The translations under genes and the position numbers were made by a program. Positions 35,223 to 43,722 of a stretch of DNA of 57,342 nucleotides are shown one piece after another. Each line of letters starts with the position of its first letter. Position 1 is the stretch's first letter. Below the pieces are notes generated by a model. The model saw only the letters and a program-made list of their open reading frames with translations, made no database searches and was not told where the DNA came from. The stretch is from NCBI GenBank assembly GCA_964495085.1, contig CAZBUK010000016.1, positions 1 to 57,342 of the forward strand. The letters run 5' to 3'. The DNA is from CAZBUK01 sp964495085. GTDB taxonomy: Bacteria > Bacteroidota > Ignavibacteria > T3Sed10-11.

Positions 35223-35392
35223 ATTGTTTCGTCAAAGGTTATTTTCAGGCTATTGAAAACCTGCGAAGTGAACCGGCGGTTGACGCGACACTCCCGAACG
35301 GAAAAAATAAAGACAACCGATTCAGGGCACTCTGTCCAAAGCGCTATCCTTATTCCGGTACTTCAACCTCATGATGGTTCTAAAAGACCGGA

Positions 35393-36811
35393 TTATCCGA
35401 ATCCGAAATAATTTACTGCATTCCGATAGCAGATATCCTTCACCATTCCTCCGATCAATTCGATATCCCGGGGAATGAGCCCTTCCTCGATCTCGTTACC
35501 CAAAATATTACAGAGTATCCGCCTGAAATACTCGTGCCTCGGAAAAGAGAGGAAACTCCTCGAGTCGGTCAGCATACCGACGAACTGGCTGAGGCATCCC
35601 ATATTCGACAATGCTTCGATCTGCTTCTCGATGCCGTCTTTCTGGTCGAGGAACCACCAGCCTGAACCGACCTGCATTTTCCCTGCAACGCTGCCGTCCT
35701 GGAAGTTGCCAATCATCGTCGCGATGAGCTCGTTGTCTCTCGGATTCAGGTTATAGATTATGGTTTTCGCGAGTCTGTTGTCTTTGTCCAGGCTGTCGAA
35801 AAACTTTGCCATAGGACCGGCCATCTCGAAATCACCGATAGAGTCGAAACCGGTATCGGGGCCGAGTTTCCTGAACATTCGCGTATTGTTGTTGCGGATA
35901 GCACCGATATGAAACTGTTGTACCCAACCTTTTTCATGATCCATGAGCCCGAATTCGTACAACATTGAAGATTTAAATTTTCGGATCTCGTTATTCATCA
36001 GCGATTTACCGGTTGCTGCTTTTGCGAATATTTCTTCAATCTCCCGCTCGGTATAATCGTCGGCGTATATCTCCTCGACGCCATGGTCGGACAAGCGGCA
36101 GCCCATGGATTGAAAATAATCATGCCGGTTGCGGATAGCGCTTAAGAAATCCTGAAATCCGATGATATCGGTATCTGAACTCTCAGCCAGAGCGTGCAGC
36201 CATTGAGTAAACACTGCGGGATGATCGACCGCCATACCTTTATCCGGACGGAATGCCGGAAATACTCTCACCCCGGCGGCATCGTTCTGTTGTATAATTT
36301 TATGATGCTCGAGTTGATCCGTCGGATCGTCTGTGGTACAGATCACCTCTACCTTCATCCGTTCGATAATCCCCCGTACCGAGAATTCCGGCGAGGCGAG
36401 CATCTCGTTGCATGCATCCCATATACCCTTTGCCGTCTCTTCATTCAGTAAACGATCCGATATGCCGAACGGATTTTTCAGTTCGAGGTGCGTCCAATGA
36501 TACAGAGGATTTCGGATGGTTCTCGGAACAGTTCCCGCCCAGGCTTTGAACTTCTCCCAATCGCCGGCGTCGCCGGTAATATACCGCTCATCGACGCCGC
36601 ACGTACGCATAGCTCGCCATTTATAATGATCACCGTACAACCAGATCCGGGTCATATTCTCAAAGCTCGCGTTCCCGGCTATTTGATCGGGCGGGAGATG
36701 GCAATGGTAATCGATAATCGGAAGGTCGGCTGCGTACTCATGGTACAGCGTCTTCGCGGTTTTGGTCTCCAGCAGAAAATCTGCGGTAATGAAATTATCT
36801 TTCGTTTTCAT
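35393..36811 (-). CDS. uxaC: Glucuronate/galacturonate isomerase
   Basis: 472 residues, the family's usual size. It converts D-galacturonate to D-tagaturonate and D-glucuronate to D-fructuronate in the cytoplasm, the entry step of the saturated uronate branch. The amidohydrolase-like fold shows the metal motif DYHCHLPP (H36, H38), TTDDPTDQLEHH, VRVFPAFRPD, and the late GMLTDSRSFLSFPRHEYFRR that is typical for UxaC. AGGATTATAT precedes the ATG. It is the last gene of the 15-kb uronate operon, although it encodes the first enzyme; the 64-bp gap after the PPi-phosphofructokinase gene has no terminator. No clear terminator follows either. Confidence 0.96.
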   Translation of the reverse strand: MKTKDNFITADFLLETKTAKTLYHEYAADLPIIDYHCHLPPDQIAGNASFENMTRIWLYGDHYKWRAMRTCGVDERYITGDAGDWEKFKAWAGTVPRTIRNPLYHWTHLELKNPFGISDRLLNEETAKGIWDACNEMLASPEFSVRGIIERMKVEVICTTDDPTDQLEHHKIIQQNDAAGVRVFPAFRPDKGMAVDHPAVFTQWLHALAESSDTDIIGFQDFLSAIRNRHDYFQSMGCRLSDHGVEEIYADDYTEREIEEIFAKAATGKSLMNNEIRKFKSSMLYEFGLMDHEKGWVQQFHIGAIRNNNTRMFRKLGPDTGFDSIGDFEMAGPMAKFFDSLDKDNRLAKTIIYNLNPRDNELIATMIGNFQDGSVAGKMQVGSGWWFLDQKDGIEKQIEALSNMGCLSQFVGMLTDSRSFLSFPRHEYFRRILCNILGNEIEEGLIPRDIELIGGMVKDICYRNAVNYFGFG

Positions 36812-36875
36812 ATATAATCCTGAGAGTGCTCTCTTCTCCGTCTGCGTCTATGTTGATTCTGAATTCCACAGCGGG

Positions 36876-38174
36876 TTATTTATCCGCCGTTGCATATGCT
36901 TGCGGGATATACGGCTTTAACTTCCGATCCGCGAAAATAGGCTCGATGCGCGCAAACCGCTGTCTTCCGCCGACGAGTGGGATGCTGACCCAATCTTCGC
37001 CGATAAGGGGCTGCGCATACCTGATGAAGTCGTCGGTCACATCATTCCTGTTGCCGCCGATCCAGTGTTCGGGAAATTCGCGTTCAGAGTTTGCTACCAT
37101 CTCGAGCGGAACCTTATCATAATCGACCATATAAATTCCGCCCGGGCGGCGGAGGATCGTCGCCATATATCCGGATCCCTCATCCTTCGCTATCATGACC
37201 GCCTTTTGACCGACCCGATACGCTTCTTCGAGATCGACGGCGGATGCGTAAATCATACTGTGCCGCTGGTCGGTACCGGGTACGTTTACGCGTGCAGCGC
37301 CCCGGGCTCTGATGCCGCTGCCGTTCAGATGATTAACAAGTTTCTGGCCAACGGTCATTTTACTTGCGGAGAACTGCGTGTGCCCGAAGGAGTCTTTTGT
37401 CTCACCTATGTCGCCGACGGGGAATCCCTCGCTGACCACCACGATTACTCTCCCCGATCTACCCAATTCGTCGTTCACCGCATCTGTCAGATCGGGCAGC
37501 GAGATTCCCGACTCTTTCATATATATCTGCATCGGAAGATCGCGTCCCGGGTCGGCGAGCCGGGCCGCAGCCGGTATGAAGCCGATCTTGCGTCCCATGA
37601 CCTGAATCACCAATACCGGATCGGCCGGAGATGAACCGTTGTTCTCTTCATTCGCATTTTGAACATTCAATGCCCAGTAACGCGCGACGCTGCCGTAACC
37701 GGGAGTATGATCGATGAGTTTAAATTCGGAATCTCCGACATCGTTGTCGATCGTCTTCGGAACGCCCGTTCCAACCAGATCGAGGCCCTTCTCCCGGGCA
37801 AGTTCGGCGACCTTATTCGCGGTATCCATCGAGTCGTTTCCGCCGATATAGAAAAAGTAGCCGATATCATGCGCCCGAAAGACATCGATTACCCTTTCAA
37901 AGTCCTGTTCCTGATGCTTCTTCAACTTATATCTGCACGTCCCGATCGAGCCGGCCGCAGGCGTCGTGCGCAGCAATCCGATCTCCTCTTCCGGCTGAGC
38001 CGACATATCGATGAGTTCTTCCTTTAATACACCCTCGATTCCATGATTGCCCGCATAGACGGTTCCGAAAGTATCGGGGTAGAGTTTGCATGTCTCGATG
38101 ATGGCTCGCAGTGAATTATTGATGACGGGGGTCGGACCGCCCGATTGGGCGACCACGACATTTCTTCTTTTCAT
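36876..38174 (-). CDS. Pyrophosphate-dependent 6-phosphofructokinase
   Basis: 432 residues. It phosphorylates fructose 6-phosphate with pyrophosphate, reversibly. The motif GGNDSMDTANK (111-121) has Asp114 where ATP-type enzymes have Gly (GGDGS), and PKTIDNDV (139-146) carries Lys140; this Asp/Lys pair marks the PPi type. QSGGPTPVINNSL opens the fold. The ATG at 38174 follows GGAG at eight bases; an ATG nine codons upstream is less likely. Because the PPi enzyme is reversible, it could serve gluconeogenesis while the cell grows on uronates, which enter as pyruvate and glyceraldehyde 3-phosphate. This is inference; the presence in the uronate operon is observed. Confidence 0.93.
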   Translation of the reverse strand: MKRRNVVVAQSGGPTPVINNSLRAIIETCKLYPDTFGTVYAGNHGIEGVLKEELIDMSAQPEEEIGLLRTTPAAGSIGTCRYKLKKHQEQDFERVIDVFRAHDIGYFFYIGGNDSMDTANKVAELAREKGLDLVGTGVPKTIDNDVGDSEFKLIDHTPGYGSVARYWALNVQNANEENNGSSPADPVLVIQVMGRKIGFIPAAARLADPGRDLPMQIYMKESGISLPDLTDAVNDELGRSGRVIVVVSEGFPVGDIGETKDSFGHTQFSASKMTVGQKLVNHLNGSGIRARGAARVNVPGTDQRHSMIYASAVDLEEAYRVGQKAVMIAKDEGSGYMATILRRPGGIYMVDYDKVPLEMVANSEREFPEHWIGGNRNDVTDDFIRYAQPLIGEDWVSIPLVGGRQRFARIEPIFADRKLKPYIPQAYATADK

Positions 38175-38253
38175 TCTTGATTCTCCATTTACTGAGCCCA
38201 TGATTTCGAAAAATTATTGACATACTTTGCAGCACAGACGTCATTGCCGGGAT

Positions 38254-39669
38254 TTAGATCTTCATCCATTCCGTATGAAAGACCCCTTCCTTATCGATGC
38301 GGCGGTAAGTGTGTGCACCGAAATAATCCCGCTGCGCCTGAAGCAGGTTCGCACCGAGCCGCTCGTGACGATATGAATCGTAGTAGCTAAGCGCCGATCC
38401 AAACGCCGGGATCGGTATGCCGAGCTTAAACGCATCCGATACGACCCATCTCCACGCCGTCTGGGTTTTCGCGATAACCTCCTTGAAGTATGGATCGAGG
38501 AGAAGGTTTTTAAGGGACGGATTTTTATCGTACGCATCCTTGATGCGCTGTAGAAAATGCGCACGGATGATGCATCCGCCGCGCCAGATCATCGATATCT
38601 CGCCGAATTTGAGATCCCAATCATATTCATTTCCGGCTGCCTGCATCAGCGCGAACCCCTGCGCATACGAACAGACCTTCGAGGCGTACAACGCATCGCG
38701 GATCGCATCCTTGAATTTTTCCCTATCGCCGTTCAAGGCGACCGTAGGTCCCGGCAGTACCTTGGATGCCGCTACACGTTCGTCCTTTATGGAGGATATG
38801 ATACGCGCGAATACCGCCTCAGCAATGGTCGGTGTGGAGACGCCGAGGTCGAGAGCCGCCTGGATAGTCCATTTTCCCGTTCCCTTCTGCCCGGCTGAGT
38901 CGAGAATCACGTCGACCAGCGGTTTTCCCGTATCCGCATCGCGCTTGCTGAATATGTCCGCCGTTATTTCGATGAGGTACGAGTCAAGATCCCCCGTATT
39001 CCATTCGGTGAAAGTCCGGTGCAGTTCGTCTGCATCCATTCCGAGGACATGCTTCAAGAGCATATACGCTTCGGTGATGAGCTGCATATCTCCGTACTCG
39101 ATCCCGTTGTGGATCATTTTCACATAATGGCCCGCCCCGCCGGCTCCGATGTAGGTACAACACGGCTCACCCTTAACCTGTGCTGCTATCTTCGTAAAGA
39201 TCGGCTCGACGAGTTTGTACGCTTCCGGCTGACCTCCGGGCATGATTGACGGTCCTTTCAGCGCGCCCTCCTCGCCGCCGCTCACTCCCGTCCCGATAAA
39301 AAGCAGATCTTTTTCAGCAAGATAACGTCCTCGCCTTTCCGTATCTCGATAATCCGAATTTCCTCCATCGATGATCAGATCGCCCTTCTCGAGATGTGGA
39401 ATCAGCGTTTCGATGAATGCGTCTACTGCATCACCGGCCTTCACCATCAGCATGATCTTCCGCGGACGTTCGAGCGCGCCGATAAATTCCTCGATGGTAT
39501 AGGTAGGCAATATATTCTTTCCCTTCGCCTTGGTTTCGGCGAATTTCTTCGTTTTCTCCGGAGTCCGGTTGTAGGCAACGACCGGAAATCCTTTTGATTC
39601 CATATTCAAGACGAGGTTCTCGCCCATGACTGCGAGTCCGATTAATCCTATGGGGTACTGAGTCTTCAT
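38254..39669 (-). CDS. gnd: 6-phosphogluconate dehydrogenase, decarboxylating
   Basis: 471 residues, the usual size of the long-chain enzyme. It oxidises 6-phosphogluconate to ribulose 5-phosphate and CO2, making NADPH. Motifs: IGLAVMGENLVLNMESKG (NADP-binding), GVSGGEEGALKGPSIMPGG (substrate loop), and GAGHYVKMIHNGIEYGDMQ (family signature with catalytic Lys). Its ATG overlaps the pdxB stop by four bases (ATGA), with GGAG nine bases upstream. The C-terminus (RIDKEGVFHTEW) is complete. Together with the PPi-phosphofructokinase it gives an operon of pectin uptake a supply of pentose phosphate and NADPH. Confidence 0.97.
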   Translation of the reverse strand: MKTQYPIGLIGLAVMGENLVLNMESKGFPVVAYNRTPEKTKKFAETKAKGKNILPTYTIEEFIGALERPRKIMLMVKAGDAVDAFIETLIPHLEKGDLIIDGGNSDYRDTERRGRYLAEKDLLFIGTGVSGGEEGALKGPSIMPGGQPEAYKLVEPIFTKIAAQVKGEPCCTYIGAGGAGHYVKMIHNGIEYGDMQLITEAYMLLKHVLGMDADELHRTFTEWNTGDLDSYLIEITADIFSKRDADTGKPLVDVILDSAGQKGTGKWTIQAALDLGVSTPTIAEAVFARIISSIKDERVAASKVLPGPTVALNGDREKFKDAIRDALYASKVCSYAQGFALMQAAGNEYDWDLKFGEISMIWRGGCIIRAHFLQRIKDAYDKNPSLKNLLLDPYFKEVIAKTQTAWRWVVSDAFKLGIPIPAFGSALSYYDSYRHERLGANLLQAQRDYFGAHTYRRIDKEGVFHTEWMKI

Positions 39670-40850
39670 TTTAAATGCTCCTTTGGTTCGTGTATTTCAT
39701 ATGCTGGATTTACCTGAAAACCGAGCGATCGCAGGACCGTGACGACCCCTTCATTATATTCATGCATTCGGACTGCCATACTGTGAAATTCACGGCGTAC
39801 CGGATATTCGTTCCGGAGCCTGTCAAAGTATGCTCCCCGTTTCTGCGGATTGAGATCGAGCATCGCCCGCAGAGAGCGGTCGTCGCGAAGTATATCGTAT
39901 GCTTTTCGAATCACCTCCGCAATGCTGTCCTGAGGAGGGCGATCGTTAACCGACAGATCGATAACGGGAAACTCAGGATCGGGCAATCCTTGCGGATTCC
40001 ACACCGGGGTTCTTCCGAAGCATTCGCATGCTGCCCGGTAGAGAATGAGTGTCGCATTCGCTTTGCCGTCGCGTGAATAACCTGCAATGTGCGGCGTGCC
40101 TATCGCGACATGTTCAAGAAGTTCGGTTGGAATCTGAGGTTCGTCTTCCCACACATCGATGACTGCGTTTTCAACCGTTCCCGATTTCAGGGCGTGCACC
40201 AGAGCAGGTGTGTCAACCACCGCACCGCGCGAGGTATTCATGAGAAAAGCTCTCCGCTTGATCTCGTTTAAGAACCGGGTATCGGCCATGTGGTATGTCG
40301 GATCCGGTCCCATCGAGGTCAGCGGCACATGCAGCGTTATTATATCGGATTCGCGGAGGATGTCCTGTAATGGCTGAAAACGTGAATCTCCCGTCTCGCG
40401 CGCCTTCGGCGGATCGTTCAGCAACATTTGCATTCCAATTGCGCGTGCTTTTTCCGATACCCGCGAGCCGACATTGCCGACGCCGATTATACCGACCGTG
40501 AGATCGCTGAGATTCAGTCCGTATTGCGCTGCCAATATATAAAAGGATGCTACGATATATTCGGCTACCGAATTTGCATTACACCCGGCTGCGGAGGAAA
40601 ATTCGATGCCGGCCTGACGAAGATAATCGGTATCGACATGATCGTAACCGATCGTCGCTGTGCCGACGAATTGAACCGTACTTCCTTCGAGCAGTTCTCT
40701 GCCTACCGGCGTAACGGTTCTGACGAGCAGGATATCAGCACCCCGAACGATCCCTTTTGATATTTCGCGTCCGGGCAGAAGCATCGTTTCACCGAACTCC
40801 GCGAATGCTTCTCCGACATAGGGTATATTTTTGTCAGCTATTATTTTCAT
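39666..40850 (-). CDS. pdxB: PdxB-type 4-phosphoerythronate dehydrogenase (D-2-hydroxyacid dehydrogenase family)
   Basis: 394 residues. In E. coli this enzyme oxidises 4-phosphoerythronate in pyridoxal phosphate synthesis. The start MKIIADKNIPYVGEAF, the NAD loop GVGNVGSRV, the catalytic Arg in MNTSRGAVVD, Glu in DVWEDEPQ and His in IGTPHIAGYS follow the PdxB pattern, and the C-terminal ~100 residues form the PdxB-specific dimerisation domain. The ATG at 40850 is chosen because it matches the family's N-terminus; a longer frame would overlap the LarA gene by ~200 bp. The remaining overlap with larA is 17 bp. The place, between LarA-like and gnd in a uronate operon, is unexpected for a vitamin gene, so it may act on another 2-hydroxyacid. 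Confidence 0.85.
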   Translation of the reverse strand: MKIIADKNIPYVGEAFAEFGETMLLPGREISKGIVRGADILLVRTVTPVGRELLEGSTVQFVGTATIGYDHVDTDYLRQAGIEFSSAAGCNANSVAEYIVASFYILAAQYGLNLSDLTVGIIGVGNVGSRVSEKARAIGMQMLLNDPPKARETGDSRFQPLQDILRESDIITLHVPLTSMGPDPTYHMADTRFLNEIKRRAFLMNTSRGAVVDTPALVHALKSGTVENAVIDVWEDEPQIPTELLEHVAIGTPHIAGYSRDGKANATLILYRAACECFGRTPVWNPQGLPDPEFPVIDLSVNDRPPQDSIAEVIRKAYDILRDDRSLRAMLDLNPQKRGAYFDRLRNEYPVRREFHSMAVRMHEYNEGVVTVLRSLGFQVNPAYEIHEPKEHLK

Positions 40851-42087
40851 GCTGCAACCGATACAAAATTTCGCCTGCCTTTTCGACGCACAGAACTCCA
40901 TTGGATTCTCTGTTCTTCCACCGTTCGATCTCGACGGATTCCGGAGCCATGTACCCGAGATTGATCCGCCGGCAACGTTCCTCGGGAATTCGCGTCGCGA
41001 GTACGACGTCGACCCGGGGAGTTTCCGTTCCGTTTTCATAAGTCCCGACGCCCCTCACGTGTGTGGAATGCGCCAGTACGCCCCGCGGAATGTGAGTAAA
41101 ACGATCCATCTGCTTCATGAAATAATCCCGTACATGATACCCTATCTCATCGATGAGATGACCGTGCGTATACGATACCTCGGAAATATGCGGAGCGTAG
41201 ATGATCAACCGACCTCCGTCGGCTACGACGGGTTCGAGCTTATACATGCATTTTCCGGCAGTCCAGACATCCTCGTACATTGCGGGAGCGATCGATAACA
41301 CCTCCTGAAACGGCTTTTGTTTATAGCGGATATGTTCCTGTGCGGATAATTCAGCGGCATACTTATAGGAATCTTCGGGTGCACCCATGAAAATTCCCTT
41401 CACGCCACTTCCCTTTACAACCATACTGAAGCAAGTCCGCGGCACGTCGATCATCGAGGCGGCCAGATCAACGATCTTTCTGACCGGTGTATACGCTGTT
41501 CCGATGATCGCTTTATTCGTAATGACTGCCCCGAGCCAATGGAAAAAATTGAGTACTTCCGGACCCGAGATACCCGGGAAAAAATATTTATTCCCCCCCG
41601 AGAACCCGACGACTTCGTGAGGGAACGTCGGAGCTACGATGAGAAGATGATCGTACTCGAAGATGAGTTTATTGATGCGCACGACGACATCCTCACCGAA
41701 CAGCCCTCCCGTCACCTCCTCGACCCGGGCTTTTTCGATAAATCCGATCTCTCGAAGCTGACGGGGGTCGTTCCAGCGGTGATTGAATACACGGTATTGC
41801 GGGAGATCTTCTGTGTTCCGTCCGAGAAGCCGGTCGATCGCCTCCCCGTTCATCGGTTGATGGGTTCCGAGGGCGATGAGATAATCGAGCCGCTCTGCAC
41901 GCGAGCCCAGATTTTCGTGAAACGACCGGTAGAAAAGCGGCAGCGGTGCGGAGCGCGTGCTGTCGGGGATTATCGCGAGCACTCTTTTACCGTCGAGCGG
42001 AAGATCCGCAAGCGAATCCGATATAAATCCACGGAGCTCTGTTTCGGATAACTTCTCGCGACGGCTTATCTGTTGTCTGATGCTCAT
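40834..42087 (-). CDS. LarA-family nickel-pincer 2-hydroxyacid racemase/epimerase
   Basis: 417 residues. LarA racemises lactate through a covalently bound nickel-pincer nucleotide, and relatives epimerise other 2-hydroxyacids including D-gluconate. All residues known from Lactobacillus LarA are present at matching distances: D42 and R45 (IPDSTR; D72/R75), H76 (ALGTHQ; H108), H157 (PTFPHE; H174), K167 (SGGNKYF; K184, the cofactor lysine) and H183 (H200, the nickel ligand). The distances 3, 10 and 16 are identical and one differs by two. So it should carry the cofactor. LarB, LarC and LarE, which make it, are not in the window. The position after manD and eda suggests an aldonate or uronate-derived substrate rather than lactate. 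It overlaps pdxB by 17 bp. Confidence 0.88.
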   Translation of the reverse strand: MSIRQQISRREKLSETELRGFISDSLADLPLDGKRVLAIIPDSTRSAPLPLFYRSFHENLGSRAERLDYLIALGTHQPMNGEAIDRLLGRNTEDLPQYRVFNHRWNDPRQLREIGFIEKARVEEVTGGLFGEDVVVRINKLIFEYDHLLIVAPTFPHEVVGFSGGNKYFFPGISGPEVLNFFHWLGAVITNKAIIGTAYTPVRKIVDLAASMIDVPRTCFSMVVKGSGVKGIFMGAPEDSYKYAAELSAQEHIRYKQKPFQEVLSIAPAMYEDVWTAGKCMYKLEPVVADGGRLIIYAPHISEVSYTHGHLIDEIGYHVRDYFMKQMDRFTHIPRGVLAHSTHVRGVGTYENGTETPRVDVVLATRIPEERCRRINLGYMAPESVEIERWKNRESNGVLCVEKAGEILYRLQHENNS

Positions 42088-42147
42088 ATCCCACTTGATC
42101 GAACGGTCTCTTTTTTGCAGAGAATGGACGGATGCGTATTGTTGCGT

Positions 42148-43050
42148 TTATGCTCCCGATGTTTTCCATGGGGGCGTATCGGGGAGATGTTTCAGAAAGT
42201 CCCCGATCAGTTTTTCCTCGTAGGCGCCGGAATATTTTCCCCTGATGAATAAATCCGCCGCTTCCTCATAGAAAAGCCGCCAGGATTCATCTTCGTCTCC
42301 CGGCATAATCGGATAAAAATGCGCGTTATTCGCCTTTGCCGCGTTCAGATCGCCCGGAGCGTCTCCTATCATGAGAATCCGGTCGGGATCATACTTGCCG
42401 ACCGCAGCCAGGGCAAGGTGTTCTTTTTTAGAACCCATTTCCTGGCCGGCGATTTCGCGTACGTATGTAGCGATTCCGTTCTCGCTCCATTCTTTTCTGA
42501 GGGCAGCGGCTGGTGTGGCCGATACCACCATCAGATCGGCAACCGGCGCCACTTTTTCGATGCTTTCACGGACGAACGGAAACGGCGGAATACCGCTGAC
42601 CATATCGGCTACCGATGCATTGACCGCTTCACTCCACCCGAGCGCGTTGCGCAGAACCGCACTTCCATTCTGCTCGGCGACTTTTTTCAGCGATGGATTG
42701 CCAAGGGGAAGTCCGGACTTTATGAAATCCCGCAGCTCATCTGCCTCGGGAATATCCGCGTTTCGCTGCTGTACTTCTTTCCGGTCTTTGAGGAGATCGA
42801 ATGTCATGGTGAGTGCGGGGAAGCGATTGATGCCGCGCCATTTGGAGTAGAGGTTAACAAACTCGGCCGCCTCACGCGCATACTTCGATACCGGCTGGAG
42901 ATTCCAGAATTTGATGATATTCGGAATAAAGCACTCCTTATGTTTTATTTCCATGGTATCGAATGCACACCCGTCCGAATCGATCCCGATAAAATATTTA
43001 TGTTTGGGCTGCAGTTCTCTTAAGACCGAACCCGCATCTTGTGCAGACAT
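42148..43050 (-). CDS. HAD-superfamily hydrolase of a uronate operon
   Basis: 300 residues, no signal peptide. It has the HAD motifs: GIDSDGCAFDTM with the nucleophile and acid Asp (DxD at ~24-26), Thr/Ser motif in LMVVSATPAAALRKEW, Lys in GSKKEHL, and the metal acids in MIGDAPGDLNAAK. The cap inserted after motif I is helical (~40-150) and includes SKWRGINRFPALTMTF. It is probably a phosphatase of a small sugar acid phosphate. Its immediate neighbours are eda (20 bp upstream) and the LarA-like gene (60 bp downstream), so the substrate may be an aldonate phosphate. The specific reaction cannot be deduced. Confidence 0.8.
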   Translation of the reverse strand: MSAQDAGSVLRELQPKHKYFIGIDSDGCAFDTMEIKHKECFIPNIIKFWNLQPVSKYAREAAEFVNLYSKWRGINRFPALTMTFDLLKDRKEVQQRNADIPEADELRDFIKSGLPLGNPSLKKVAEQNGSAVLRNALGWSEAVNASVADMVSGIPPFPFVRESIEKVAPVADLMVVSATPAAALRKEWSENGIATYVREIAGQEMGSKKEHLALAAVGKYDPDRILMIGDAPGDLNAAKANNAHFYPIMPGDEDESWRLFYEEAADLFIRGKYSGAYEEKLIGDFLKHLPDTPPWKTSGA

Positions 43051-43070
43051 ATGATAATCCCTGTCATTTT

Positions 43071-43715
43071 TTATGATCTTGCATCGTTTAGACTCTTCAT
43101 TAATATTCTTGCATTTTCCGTCAACACTTTATAGTTGCCCCCCTCGATCGCTTTCTTATCGAGCAAGGCGCCGCCGATACCTACCGCGCACGCGCCGGCT
43201 TTTAACCAATCGCCCGCATTAGTAAGCGTGACACCGCCGGTCGGCATCAACTGCAGCTGCGGCATCGGCCCTTTTATCGCCTTAAAAAATTCCATACCGA
43301 CGACATCTGCCGGAAAGACTTTTACGATGTCGGCTCCCTGCTCGTAAGCCGCTAGAATTTCGGTCGGCGTGAACGCACCGGGCATCGCCGGGCAGTCATA
43401 CCGGTGTGCTGTATGAATGATCTCCGGCTTCATCACCGGACTCACGACGAATTGCGCACCCGCATCGATGGCAAGCCGGGCGGTCGTGGCGTCCAGCACT
43501 GAGCCGACGCCGAGATGGAATGAGCCGTCGTTCGATCCTGCTATCTCTTCGATGACGGAGAGCGCACGCGGCGTCGTCATGGTAATTTCAATTGCATCCA
43601 CTCCTCCCTCGCGTATCGCATCGACCACCTTACGGAGTTTGGCCGAATCGCTCATTCTAATAACGGCAACGGCGCCCGTCTGAATTAATTTCTGTATCCG
43701 TTCGTTTCGTGTCAT
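43071..43715 (-). CDS. eda: 2-keto-3-deoxy-6-phosphogluconate (KDPG/KHG) aldolase
   Basis: 214 residues, class I aldolase of the usual length. It splits KDPG to pyruvate and glyceraldehyde 3-phosphate, the end of both uronate branches. The Schiff-base lysine is K132 (DIVKVFPAD), the general base E43 (IEITMTTP), and the substrate arginine R20 (AVIRM). It starts seven bases after the manD stop, so the two are co-translated. No KDG kinase is encoded in the window, so the phosphorylated substrate must come from a gene elsewhere. Confidence 0.97.
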   Translation of the reverse strand: MTRNERIQKLIQTGAVAVIRMSDSAKLRKVVDAIREGGVDAIEITMTTPRALSVIEEIAGSNDGSFHLGVGSVLDATTARLAIDAGAQFVVSPVMKPEIIHTAHRYDCPAMPGAFTPTEILAAYEQGADIVKVFPADVVGMEFFKAIKGPMPQLQLMPTGGVTLTNAGDWLKAGACAVGIGGALLDKKAIEGGNYKVLTENARILMKSLNDARS

Positions 43716-43722
43716 AGTATTG

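Noticed and set aside
40851..41039. 63-residue extension of PdxB into the LarA gene
   Set aside because: The family begins at MKIIADKNIP, and the extension is only the antisense-frame shadow of the LarA coding sequence.
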